Assembly: GCA_963070105.1 (NCBI GenBank)
Contig: OY718806.1
Coordinates: forward strand, 1,019,001 to 1,083,000
DNA: 64,000 nucleotides
Direction: 5' to 3'
From: Litomosoides sigmodontis
Lineage: Eukaryota > Nematoda > Chromadorea > Rhabditida > Onchocercidae
How positions within the stretch are numbered: the stretch's first letter is position 1; the number at the start of each line of letters is the position of its first letter. The notes below the pieces were generated by a model. It did not search any database, was not told the origin of the DNA, and worked only from the letters and a program-made list of their open reading frames with translations. The position numbers and the translations under genes were made by a program. Shown in pieces: positions 41,280 through 53,697 of the stretch.

Positions 41280-44184
41280 TTAAAAACGACAATCCACAAA
41301 TTGCAGTATTCTTCCCAGTGCTGTCCACGTATACTGTGAACCACCAACGTTAGTACATGTTGCGATTAAATTTGGCGATGATGTTATTGATGACCTTTGC
41401 TATAACTGGTAAAGTTATTTTGTTGAAAGTATTAAATTACTGCTAAAAATATTAAAAATAATTTCTTTCATAATTCAGTTCGAGTTACTCAGAAAAATAA
41501 AAAAGAAAAATTGCAAAGCAAATGAAAAAAAAAACGTTTTGAGAACAGAGTTTTATCTTGAAAGAAAAAAAATGCAAATTTTCCATATTTAATTATCAAT
41601 TATACACGATCCATCAAATTTTATTTCAAAAAGTTGTAAAAATTTAACTGAAAAAAATTTCAAATTTTAAATTGGTTGAAGTTAAAGTGCAATGAAAGTA
41701 ATATATATATGTATAAAGAGTAATTTGCAAATGAATAATTAGCTACTACCTGATCATATCCCTCAACTGTTGCCGTTTGTCCTTTTTCGGTGCAAGTTAT
41801 AGCAACTGTTGCTCCAAGATTATGTGTATTGCCAAAACTAACATCACTGTAATCAAATCGATACTGATCATCTTGATCAACCGACTTCACCGGATACAAG
41901 ATTAAATCTGAACATCGAGCAGCTGTGTACACTGGAACACAACACAAAGTAATTAAACTGATGATGATGAGTTCAATTATTCAAGCATAAATCTGATATG
42001 GGAAGTTGGAATGGATTTGAAAATAAATGGGTCGAAACACAATGGCAGGTAAAGGCGTGAAACAAAAATGGAGGTGGAAGGAAGACAAGAAAATGGACAG
42101 AAGCAATTATCCGATTTGGAAAGTGCATTCCGTGTATTTCAAAGGATCAATTTAAATTGCCGGAAAAATGACCAGTGGGAAATGATAATTGAGTATTGAA
42201 ATAGGAGAGTAGTTATATCGATATTTTATTCCTTCAAATTCGATATAATGCGTTCATTTATTTATAAGAAATGATTTTCAGTACTTATTCAGTTATCGAA
42301 TTCTCACTAAAATTTGATGATCGGTTAACCAGAAAATAAATATACGTGAAAAATTGCTTGTAAACAATACTCACAATTAATTCATTCCATTTTCACAGTT
42401 GTAAAGTTTGCAATTAACTCCCATGCATTATATGTAATCGTATACTGTATTCAAGTAAATCAATTAATTTAATTCTCATATCAAAATAATTTCAACTTTT
42501 CTTTTCAGATTACTCCTGCTATGGAAAAATAAATTTTTCTGCTAGCGATTGTGGACCTTAAGCTTATGAAGTTTTCAAAAGTTTCACTTGTATTCCCTCC
42601 AACATTTACAAGTTGTTCTGAGCTGGGCTGTTTCCATAGTATTTTCTACAGTTTAACATATGCTAGAAATATAAGTGTTTTTAGTAACGATTTGAATTTA
42701 TTAGATTTATTTCAACATTTTCCACACTTTTTTTCTTTTCCAATTCCAAAAGCAAAAATTAAAAATAAAACCAAAAACTAAGTGATGACCATTGGTGCGT
42801 TTTCCTTTTGAAACTGACGGAAAAATTAAATGCGTAAAGATGGATTGTTGATTGTTTTTGAAAGCAAAAAGAGAACAATTCTTCCAAAATAGGAAAAGTA
42901 CTGTAATTTTCAATTCGTATTTTAAAGGATTTAGGACTGAAAATCAATAAAAGAAATAATATAAAAAAGAAAATTTCAATAAAATGTACAAATTGTAGAG
43001 ATTTGAATAGATTCTACGACCAGAATTAAGAGATGTCGTTGACACTTTAAAAAAGTATTTTGGATTAGAACTTCAGTTAAATATTAGCCAAAAAAGTAGC
43101 TTCCAATCAATTCATATCGGTCATGAAATTTAATTCAGGAATAATGCCCCATATGGTGCAAAATTTGATGTCTAACATGAATTTCCAACTTATTTTTTCC
43201 TGATACTGCTAAATTCTCCTGTATACTGAAGAAACGCTACCGTACTATTCCAGTGTCGTTTGACTGTATGAAAATATTCATTCGTTGAGGGACATGTAAA
43301 ATTCGTGACATGAAATTGAAAACATCATTTTTTCCATTAATTAGACTTAAATTCTTCAATTTCAATTGGCTTAGAATAGCATAATTGGGAATGACAGAAT
43401 TTCTGTTTAACTCGTCGAAGATTACATCTATCCAAACAAACTAAATATTGTACATTGAATGTAAACATTTAAAATTCAAAAAGATGCATGAAAATTTTTA
43501 AATTTAAAAAAGAATTGAAACAAACTTGGATCTTGACTAGGGATAAATCCTGGTGGCGCACATCCATAGATAAGTGCTGGTATAATTAGAGTGATAATAA
43601 CAATTGGTTGTAATGATACCATCAATACAATCGCTAATTGTAGCCTAGCCGAATTAAACCTGCTGCTAGCTGATATCTAAAATAACATCTCTCAATTAAT
43701 TTCTTCACTTATTTTCAAAAATGAAAAAAAAAACCAAGCGATGCAATAAAAATGAATTTAAAATTGAAATAGGCAATTGAATGAACGGCCCAACAACAAG
43801 AACAACAAACAGCCACTGCGGGTAGTACAACGTTTGTTTCGAGAAGGATAAAAAAGGAGACTGATTCCACAAATTGACCAAATCACGTAGTACAATTTAG
43901 CTTTCACTTCTCATTTCAGTCTACCTACTGAAAACCTCTACTCCAACAGTGAATGTTCGTTTTTCAATAAGGGAAGAGAGAGAGATAGAGAGAGAGATCC
44001 ATGTGGTGGAACGGAAGAAGGATAAATGAGCAATACGCATGAGGAAGAGGAGGGTGCGCACGAGAGATGCGAAAATATTGTTGCTGAGATTGGTGGATAA
44101 ATGGGGAAAGGTTAACATGGATGGAGTAATACCTACCTGTAATGCATGTCGGACGACTACCATCCCAGACATCTGGTTTCCCAC
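41280..44184 (-). CDS. Small membrane-anchored or secreted cysteine protein, C6-domain-like
   Basis: Four exons join in phase: 44137-44184, 43526-43676, 41750-41931 and 41280-41399; 501 nt, 166 aa. A long hydrophobic run (LQLAIVLMVSLQPIVIITLI) at residues 28-53 precedes CAPPGF. If translation begins at the internal Met (43622) the run is a normal signal peptide; from the upstream Met in exon 1 it would be a signal anchor. The mature part has cysteines in CAPPG, CSDLIL, ITCTEKG, ATCTNVGG and VDCRF, with the ITC...TCTN...VDC spacing reminiscent of the nematode C6 domain, function unknown. The last exon uses TTATAG as acceptor because the nearer CAG gives a stop. Exon 1 is the least certain part. 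Family assignment is tentative. Confidence 0.68.
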
Positions 44185-47100
44185 TATTATTTGAGGATGA
44201 GAAATTGAGAGGAACGATTCAATTTACTGTTACTTACTCTCTACCACCTCTTCCTCTCCTTCTTCTCATCATCCCTCGTTTGGTAGCTTTCAATTGAACT
44301 GAATTGTTGTTGTTGATAATTTACTAAATTGGACCATTTTCAATCATAATTGTTTGGGTGGAGCAGAGAAGGGGAGAGAGGAGAAATTCATTCCATGAGA
44401 TGGAATTGATAGATAGATGGGTGGATAGTTAGATGGTAGTAGCACGTACTATCCGCTTGAAGCTAATCCAGCAAAATTATTTATCAAATTTCAAAATGAA
44501 TTTATCGATGTAATCATATGTTCTTGACTTCACGATATAATTTCATGGAAACCGACGAAACAATTGGAATGAATAAGCAGAGCTATTACATTCAAAACAA
44601 AATAACTCGTTTCTTTTCTTTTTTTTTTCAATATCTTAAAAGTGCAAAATTGTTGAGTTTTTTTTGTTTTTAAAAACAAAACAAAAAAAGCAAACAAACA
44701 AAAAATTGCTAAAATAATTCTTGTTTTTCAGCAAAATAAATTGAGCATTTTTGCAGTAATTCATATGATAACTGATGCATACTGTAATTGCATATGATTT
44801 GATCATTTTTAGACTTTTTTTTTCCACATAACAAAGCTATCATAATTTGGCAATTTTTTATATTCCAAAAAATGACAACAAAACTAATCAATATTTCATC
44901 AGACTAAAACGAAAGTAACCTAATTGGAAATCTTATTGCTGAAATATTAATGCCCCTTTTCTTCGTTCATTTTCATACCAGTTCAGAAATTGTCTCAAAA
45001 TTTCAAAATATATTTCATTTTTTCTTACTCTGTTCGGGAACTTTTCTAGTTTCAATTTTTAAAAAACGATTTCATCAATGTCGCAGTCATTTCATGTAGT
45101 ATCTTCCAAATTATTTATGATTATATTTTTGTTAATATCTATCATCTCTGGTATTCAGTAATCAAAAAACGAATAAATGGAACAGATTAAATTACTTTTC
45201 ACCTAAATTTTCAATTCAAACGGAAATTTCCTAACCCATCCATAAATCAATTTTCATTAATAGTACCAAAAAAAACGAAAATATTGGAATAAATATGAGC
45301 TAAATTCCTTTTCTCTAGAAAATTCCACAGCGATGCCTTTTTTCTCCTCGAATTTTCAAAATGGAATTAGCCGATTTTCCATTTAGCAACATTTACTTCA
45401 TTAGCTTATATCCTTAGAATGGCGTAAGTAAAATATTGAGGTTGTCATTTTTCATTAAATATTTGATAGCATTTGCAAACATGCCAAAGAAAGAAATATT
45501 TGAAAAATTTACCTTTCAGGCTATATGTTATTAATAGTACATGAAAATTGCATTTGCTTAAGTTCATCAAATTCGTTGTTACTTTGCCACTAATAAAAAT
45601 ACTGAAAACGATTGTGTATGAATTAATAATATATTGCTTTTTTTTCACCTCACTAATTTTAATAAATTGCCCATCTATTAAGTGCAAAATGAGTCGAACT
45701 GAGGTGAGCAATTTATCAATTCATTAAAATGAGTCGAACAGAAGTGAGCAATTTATCAATTCATTAATTTGTAAAAATCATCCAATTAATTTCCTCCGCT
45801 TTACTAAAAAAAACAGACTTCATCATATCCTACTTTACATTTCACAAATAATTCATTACTTATCAAAACACATAAACTCGACAAAGCTGGAGATGAGAAA
45901 AAAAAGAGTAATCTACGAAAAAATGCTACCACTTATCTCAGCATTAGAAAAAGTATATTGCTACTAACAAATAATGATAAGTAATAATTAATAATAATAA
46001 TTAGCATACCGCTTCATTGACATGAATAAAATTATCTGCTATTTATTGATGTCCGAAAAGTTTGCTCATTCACCAAAAATAGCTAATCTATCGATACCTG
46101 TAAAATTGGCTGGCTTTAATTATAATTTATAATTGCCCTTCTTCAATTGGTCCACCAAAACTTTTGATTGCTAATTATTAGTTGTTATTAGCAACTTTTA
46201 TTTACTACTATATTACATTTTCAAGCTTACGAAGAAAAGATAACGAAAAAAAATACTAATTTCAGTTGAAAAATTGACTTTTCAAATTTATTAGTTATGA
46301 ATATTCATCGATGTGAAAAGAAGATGGAACAGAAAGAGAGGGAGAGAGAAAGAGAGAGAGAGAGAAAGAGAGAGGGAGGGAGGGAGGGAGAGAGAAAGGA
46401 ATATAAATGAATTTTGAATTATGTATAGATCGATGAAAATCCGGAAAAAGAGGCGTAAGAAGGAATATGGGTACTCGGGATACCTTATTTCTATTAATGA
46501 ATTGAAAGATAGCTAGCATCCTTGCAAAAGTTAATTTTTTTTTTATCAACTTTAATGGAATCATGTTTGCATAGCATTTGCGTAATACTTAACTAACACT
46601 GAAATATCATTTTTAAATTTCTTATCTTCATCTTTGCTACTAATTTTACTTTCATGTAAATGTGAAAAATGGAATAAATATACAAATGAAAGGAAAAGAA
46701 AAAAAGACATGGAACCGCTACGTAAAATAAACTTTTTGTTGTGACCAGTTCAGTCATCAATGCTCCGACCTATGATCACGTGCAACGTAGTAGGATGCTA
46801 ATCATATCATGTATGACTGAATCCCTACGTATATATTATATGTTGCAAAATTTAATCAGTTTTTTTTTTCTCTTTTTTTCATTAGCGATATATTTATGCA
46901 TTTTATTTTATTTTTTCTATTTGATAATTAAATCGTTCTATAAAAGTTTAAAATTTCGACACACAATGTTTACTAAGCAAAATAACTCCAAAAAGTTCTT
47001 GATATTTTAAAGAAATTGCAAAATGTTGGAAGAATATCTTCTGAGAGAGTGGGGTAGCACGTTGGTGTGACGTTGAAAATATCGGGAATTGAGCGGACGT

Positions 47101-47530
47101 GAAGGATGAAGAAAGAGGCAGTTGAGAGAATGTGTGTGAAATGAGAGAAATTAGGAAGTGACAGAGGAAGCGAGATATAGTGCGCATTTGATGAGTGCGG
47201 TTTGTGGCGAAACATTTCAGACTCGATTTATTTTGCGCCCTTGTTAGGTTAGGTTTCAGGACAACCAAAGACTTATATTTGATGTCTGCGGGAAGATTTG
47301 ATTGGGAACATTTGATTTCTAATTTTCTAATGCGATGCATTTTTTTTTATGCGTTTCTTCGTGTTTTTCTTATCATAATTTTTTAATTTTTGCGAGAATT
47401 TTCAAAATTACTCTAAACAGCTCCTGGCATAGCTGTTGGAGTGTGCTTGGTTCTGCCTTCATGATTGATGTTGAAATGTAAGATGTGATAATTTAGTATG
47501 TCGTTTTGCAATGGCTAACCTAAGCGAAGG
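44185..47530. other. Gene-poor AT-rich spacer
   Basis: 3.3 kb between divergent genes. Holds a 2 x 40 bp tandem duplication and a GA-rich tract (46335-46396). The 130-codon minus-strand ORF at 46.95-47.34 kb has no domain and overlaps two other frames. Nothing else was recognised. Confidence 0.4.
45686..45765. repeat. 40-bp tandem duplication
   Basis: AAAATGAGTCGAAC(T/A)GA(G/A)GTG followed by AGCAATTTATCAATTCATT occurs twice head to tail, units at 45686 and 45726, with two mismatches. Confidence 0.9.
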
Positions 47531-48976
47531 ATGAATTTACGAGGCGAGGAAGTACGTGTTCTGTTGAATACGTGCAACAAAATTTTCGTCCAACGTGACT
47601 ACTCGAAAGGATTGGGTGTCCAGTTTGAAACCACATTTCCGCTTGCGCTTGAAGGACGAGTAAGTATTTGGTAATGTTGTTAGAGTAGGCTAATTATTAT
47701 TTCCATTGCTTTCTGCTTTCAGCAATAAATTAAGTTCAAGCGAAGAGTGAAGCACGAATCAGTGCTGTCAAAAAAGTAACATTAAGTTAGAACGTCAAGA
47801 TAAAATGCTTTATGCAATTGAATTAAACTGTTCGTAATCCATTGGTCTGGTGAAGCGGTTGCTTTTTTTTTAGATTAGTGAACAAGCATGGGCGTATACA
47901 ATCACTACTCTTAACTCACATTACACAAAGGCTGAAGAAGTTTGCTGCGCAACGGTACTCGAAACACTTGCCGGATGTCTTTCCTGTTACATTTCCAGAC
48001 TTTTCGTAAAGGTTTGCGTTTGAATGTGAATGTAGAAAAGCTGAGCTTAATAGAAACTGCATTTCGAGGATATCAGAAGAACACAGAAGTGACTAAACCA
48101 TGTTTTGAGAAATCAAGTCAAGCTTATATCAAATCTTACAGTGACTCAGTGGTATTTATTATAGGGATCCATAAACTGAAAATTTTATCCAAGTTTTCTG
48201 CCCTTTAAAAATATTTACATGTAGACACAGTACGAGAAGTCATTAATGGAAATTAATCGATTTTTGGAAGAACAAAATACGAACGTGTACCTTCCATCAG
48301 GAGTCCATTTAACAGATCCCATTCAGCGTGGTCTTCGCGTGGTAAGATATCACTGTTTTTAAAGCTAAAACGAAATAAACGGCACTAGTTATCATACGTT
48401 AACTTATGAATGCTGAAGTTAGTGTGTGATAATTGGTTCCACATTTCGGTTTTATAACGGAATAGGGAACATTTTGGTAATGGTAGTGGTTAGAAAAATC
48501 ATCGCTTAAATTGGTGTGTTCACACTGTTGAAGATATTTATGAGAACGCGTAAGCTTGTTCCGGATTTTACAGAAAAACATTTCATATTTAGTAAATGTA
48601 GAAGTGAAATAAGTTTATGGTACATTAAAGTTCTAATTCCTTAGAATAGATCAACTTCAATTTTTACTCACAAGTTTAAATTTAAGTCAAAAGAGATGAA
48701 AGCATATAAATTTTACTCTCCAACGTTATATGTTCTTTTGATCGGGTTATCTATAATTAATTGCTGATTTGAAATCAATAATTCTAATCTGTTTTCATGA
48801 TTTTTCAGGATTATTTCAAGGGCCTAGTTTTTTATGCCATTTTTTAGAAGTAGATGCAAAATTCTTTAAACTAAAAATGAAACTTTCAGTTTGAGATCAG
48901 TTTAATACGGACATCAGATCAAAAAGATGTAACTCCAGAAGCAAATTATGCCTTGGGCTTGGATGGAACAAATTAA
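47531..48976 (+). CDS. GOLGA7: GOLGA7/ERF4-type palmitoyltransferase accessory protein
   Basis: Four exons join in phase with all introns at phase 0: 47531-47659, 47874-48011, 48225-48341 and 48890-48976; 471 nt, 156 aa (human GOLGA7 is 137). Conserved blocks are KIFVQRDYSKGLGVQFETTF, the core with LNSHYTKAEEV, the cysteine motif GCLSCYIS (human GOLGA7 has palmitoylated cysteines in the matching GCLACLTAY), YEKSLMEINRFLEEQN and LTDPIQRGLRVFEISL. Human GOLGA7 forms the Ras palmitoyltransferase complex with DHHC9 at the Golgi. The C-terminal tail after FEISL is short and not conserved. No neighbouring DHHC gene is seen. Confidence 0.95.
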
Positions 48977-51900
48977 CAGACACACCATACTAATTATTCG
49001 TGATATTACTAGTATTATTATGCAATTATTTTTCTTTAGGTTCTTGCTATGGCCGTAAAACTTTTTTGGCATGACGGAAAGAAACCAGTTGTCTTACACA
49101 TGCCATATGCACATTGTTTGGTTTTTGCGTAGTTTCTTGTCGCCACTTTTACATCTTTAATAATGTAATATAACAGTTCTAATGTTCGCGCTACTTATCT
49201 GATTATCAGTTATGGCCGAAAAAGATGTTACATTACATGTTTGTTATTTAAAGGTGATATACACACGTATATCCAAATTCATCATATATCATGTGAAATC
49301 ATATTGCAACTTTTTAATTTAATTGTGATTTCGAATGAATTTACCGTATGATATGTTCTGAATGAGGTGAGTAACAAAAACTGGAAATTGCTCTCCTAGT
49401 GTTTAAAAAATGAACAGATATTTTATCTTCTGTTTTGCAACTTAGCAGGGTCATTGTAACTTATCTTCAACTACTCGGTATGTGACCCATGATTAGAACT
49501 TTCATTTACCTGCTATTCGCGTATGATCGTTCTACTGTTTGCCATGTTGTACCTTACCTTGGATGTTTTTACGTTTCCAATGAAGTCCGCTCTCGTCGGT
49601 CATATTACTGCCATGTGCATTGTATTACTTTCTTTCGGCCGTTTCCATGTATTTATTTATTTGAAGTGTAGAGGTCTTATATATAGATTCCTTTCCTAAA
49701 TATCTGTCATGTTTTATAATTTCTTGAAGAATGAACACAGAGATATTTCATAATGAATAAAAACTAACTTTATGAGCGAGGTGAGTGGAACCTGATTGCA
49801 GAAGAATAACGGTTATGTTGTGGAATAAAATTTAGTAGATGAACGTCATTTGCTTACACTCTTATCGTTCATTTCGCCTGAAAATCATGGAATGATCCAG
49901 GCTAAATCGACCGACAAAATATCATTTCCACCGATAAGTGCCAAATTTCCTGTCTGATGGCCCTCTCTCTGTTCAGTCGTTCTTTGTTTCATGAATTGAA
50001 TGTTTAGTTTGTGCGGCGACAATTTTCATCGTTCAGTTTAATTTGACACAGGTCTCAAATAGCGCGGAGTTAGCGTCAAGAAGGAGCGAATTTGCATTGA
50101 GAAGTATAAATGGGTGATGTAGAACTAAAACAGAAAATTCTCGTAAATAATGCATGCAACTCCCGGAGGGATATCTCATGCCTTAACTTAGTAACGCAAT
50201 TGACCTTTCCAAAAATATAATCTAACTTTTGGCCATCTTCTACCTTTTAAAAATAAAGTAGCATAAAAGGCGATTTAAAATATCTATAAAATTGTTGTGC
50301 GATTTAAATTTTCTTTTTCTCTCCATTGTTTTCAAAGATTTGTTTCCCGCAATCACTGCGCTAGGCGAAGTACTGCTTTTGGCAACAAAAAAAAAAGTTA
50401 TTTTATAGGGAGTAGGAATTTGAAATTCCATCTTTTCCGGATCCGAAGGAAGTGGTAGGAATTCGAAAGTGGGAATTTTACGGTAGTAGGAATTTGTAAC
50501 GTTGCAGGAGTTGGAATTCGAAATTGCGCCTTTTCCGCATCTGAAGCATTCGTGTGATGGTGGGGCGCGGGTGTTTCGCTGTAAAATTTTCCCATCGGTT
50601 GTAATTTCGCTGAAAATTTAACTGTTGAGGGACAATATGAAGATAAAAAAATTGTGAAACACAAATACGAACGACTGAATGTGACATAAACATATCATTT
50701 AGTGGACAAGAGTTACTTGCGTGGTACACTTTATTGAAAGTGTTACGTGCCAAAATGTAAACCGTCACGTACTGTAAGTCTCCTATTCATTAAGTCATAT
50801 TTAGAAGTCTGAAATAACAAGTGTTTAATTTAATTTGTCTTGTAAAAAAAAAAAGATGTAAGAAGAACGTTAGAAAGTCCCTCACCTCTTTTGTTGATGA
50901 TAGCTTATTTGAATTTGAAAATTATGAAAAATTGATCAGATGGTTTAGCTGCTCCTTGTGTAAAATGCTTAGTGCGTAACATTCAATTTTAATGAAAACC
51001 TACAGGAAGCAAACAAAAAGGAGATGGAATAACAAACGTTTTACTGTTTACAAAAAAAAATGTGGCAAAAAAAGAGAACATTTAAATTGAAGAAATTAAA
51101 ATTTAAATTTTGAAGAATTATTACAGTATATCGTAGTAGTTTTCAAAATTTTTATTCCGGAAGTTTTTTAAAAAACAGTAGCAGTTTATAGGGAGTAAAA
51201 AACCTTTCGATACTGCCATAAAAAGGTCAGGAATTGTACACATGAAGGAAAGTGACGCTAGCGTTTCACACGCATTGCATTCATACCATTTGCGTATCTC
51301 ATGTTGCAAACGTCTTGGGTGGTCCAAAGTTACTACCACCACCATAGACACGAATGAAAGCGTCGTGTGTGGTCGTTTGGTGCAGCAACATGCTCTTTAG
51401 ATGTAAATTTTATTTTGCTGGAAATTTATGATTTCTATTTTCACCCAAACGAAAACGCCGTACCACTTGGACATCAAAGGAATAATTTCTGCTACTCCAA
51501 AATTCCGTAAAATGGCTGAGCGAAAGCATCAAATGCACTTGGTAAAAATTGTAGTTGTGGTAGTAGTAGTAGTAGTAAAGTGAATAAATGTGATAAAATA
51601 TTTTTTAAAATTCTCAAAAAAAATCGTTTAATTTTTTTTTTCGATTTTTTGCCCTTACTACCTACTGCTATCTGTGAAATAACAAAAGTTATTGTTGGTT
51701 ATCAATTTAACAAACAATATATGCGTAGAGTTATCAATATGAGCTATTACAAGTTTTCACTATAATTTCTTTTAGAAAAAAAAAGGGAAATTGAGAAATC
51801 ATTCAGCCTGTAATTACTAGAATAATGGGAAACCTGAAAATTTGTTCCTAGCATATTTCGTTTTTGTTTTGGATGCTTTCAGTCAAATGTACCGCTCCCA

Positions 51901-53090
51901 AGAAGTACACTACACTAATAACTTGGCTCATATTTTAGACTGATTTCGCTCTGAGAAAAGTTAATGAGCTAATGGCTAGCAAGCTGTATGACCTAAATTA
52001 TGAGCAAATTATGAGACTATTCTTGAAATGCATTCTTAAAATAAACTAAAGCATCATACATTGCTTTGATCTTTACAAAGTACCGATAACGTACAAATTT
52101 TGAAATTATGACTTCATTGATGGATAGCATATAAAATGATCCATAAAGAGTCATACTATTGCTTTCTTAAATTTTCAAATTAAAGAAGTAATGAGGAGAA
52201 ATGATTTTGTCGGATAATTTCAAAAGCAAATATGATAAGAAATTTATGTCAAAAAATTCTTCATCATTTTATCTTATGTACATTACAAAAGTCTTTCGAC
52301 GATATTGACCTATCATTTTTTTTCCTTCTTTCTTCCGTAAAATTCTATTAGCACTAAATTCAGCAAAAGGTTTGAGCAAGCATCTGCTTGTAGGTTAACA
52401 TCTGATAACCAATCTATCTATCAACATTAAGCCAATTTAGTGCTGTCAGACTTCCGTTTTCGAGTTAATTATCTCATAATCATTTCTTTTCGGTGAATTC
52501 AAATTGCACGAAGACTAACTGAAAAATTAGCACAGTCTAATTTATTGGCTGATAATTTTGATTAATCAACATATGGCCTTATCAGCCAAAATATGGCTAA
52601 ATCTTCGCAATTTGTTTGAAATTTTAGCAAGTGATCATTTCCTATCTTTCCACCCACATAGTATAAAATGATATTTCAGTTAAACTTTACGAATGTTTCG
52701 CATTCAACAAAACCCAAATTCATATCTTTTTACATGTCCAAATATACCGATCATCAGGTAATTACTTCATCCATTTTTGCGCACGAATTTATGTACAAAA
52801 TTTCTATTTCAAATTGATCAATTGAAATGAATCAACTGATCATATTTTATCTCGCTTATCAGTAATATTATCAGTAGCTGATCATTTAAAATTATTGGAG
52901 TCAAAAACAAAGGATATGTTAACAAAGATTTATATATATTTAGGATTTTATTGCTTTTTTTTTCCACTCTTTTAACAAGCTTGCGGTAACAATTATTGCA
53001 GCAAAATTTTCAATTTTGAGCAGCACTCTGTTAACAAATGATAATATGATAAATCAGTGATAAAATCAATGAGAAAAACTAATTACACAA

Positions 53091-53129
<39 letters not shown>

Positions 53130-53697
53130 TATTTAATTTGAGATCATTAATTCATATTAGCAACAATAACAACAGCAATACTAACGACAGGAAGGGTATC
53201 AAATTTACAATACGCTTTAAAGCAATTTAATTTTTCACAATTATTTCACGAAAAAAAAATGTCACATTGTTAATTGAAATTCCAATATAGCAAGCAGTTG
53301 TGAAAAAATGAAATTTTGCTGGAAACTTTTAGACTAAAAAAGAAGAAAAAGACCGAGACTAATAGCGGAGTCATTTCAATTCAATATTTGCCACGGTTGC
53401 CACTTTTTAACTTGACTTCTTTCAACATTTCTACTGTCATTTTTACGCGAACTAATAAAATGGCAGAATAAAAAAAGAAAAAGAAATTTATTTTTTTTAC
53501 AAAAAAAGGAAAACAATTATTATTATTTGGTGTATTTCGGATTTTGAATAAATCACAATGCTTTCTGCTGTTGCTTTTTTTTGATAAAATTCACAACTGT
53601 TTCGACTAAAATAGAATTTCTAAAAATGTAGTAGAGACTTAGCCTGGATGAAATTTTAAGTGAGGCAGATTTGTACAATACTATAGGACATTCGAAA
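48977..53697. other. Convergent gene-poor spacer
   Basis: 4.7 kb between the GOLGA7 gene and the 3' end of the receptor gene. AATAAA occurs near 49756. Short GTAGTAGTAG stretch near 51560 and a (TA)n run at 53.1 kb. ORFs up to 96 codons around 50.2-50.8 kb overlap in several minus-strand frames and are not supported. Confidence 0.4.
53093..53126. repeat. (TA)n microsatellite, about 17 copies
   Basis: Uninterrupted alternating TA. Confidence 0.95.

Noticed and set aside
46948..47340. 130-codon minus-strand ORF upstream of GOLGA7
   Set aside because: No domain, overlaps other open frames, low-complexity Ser/Leu/Phe composition.
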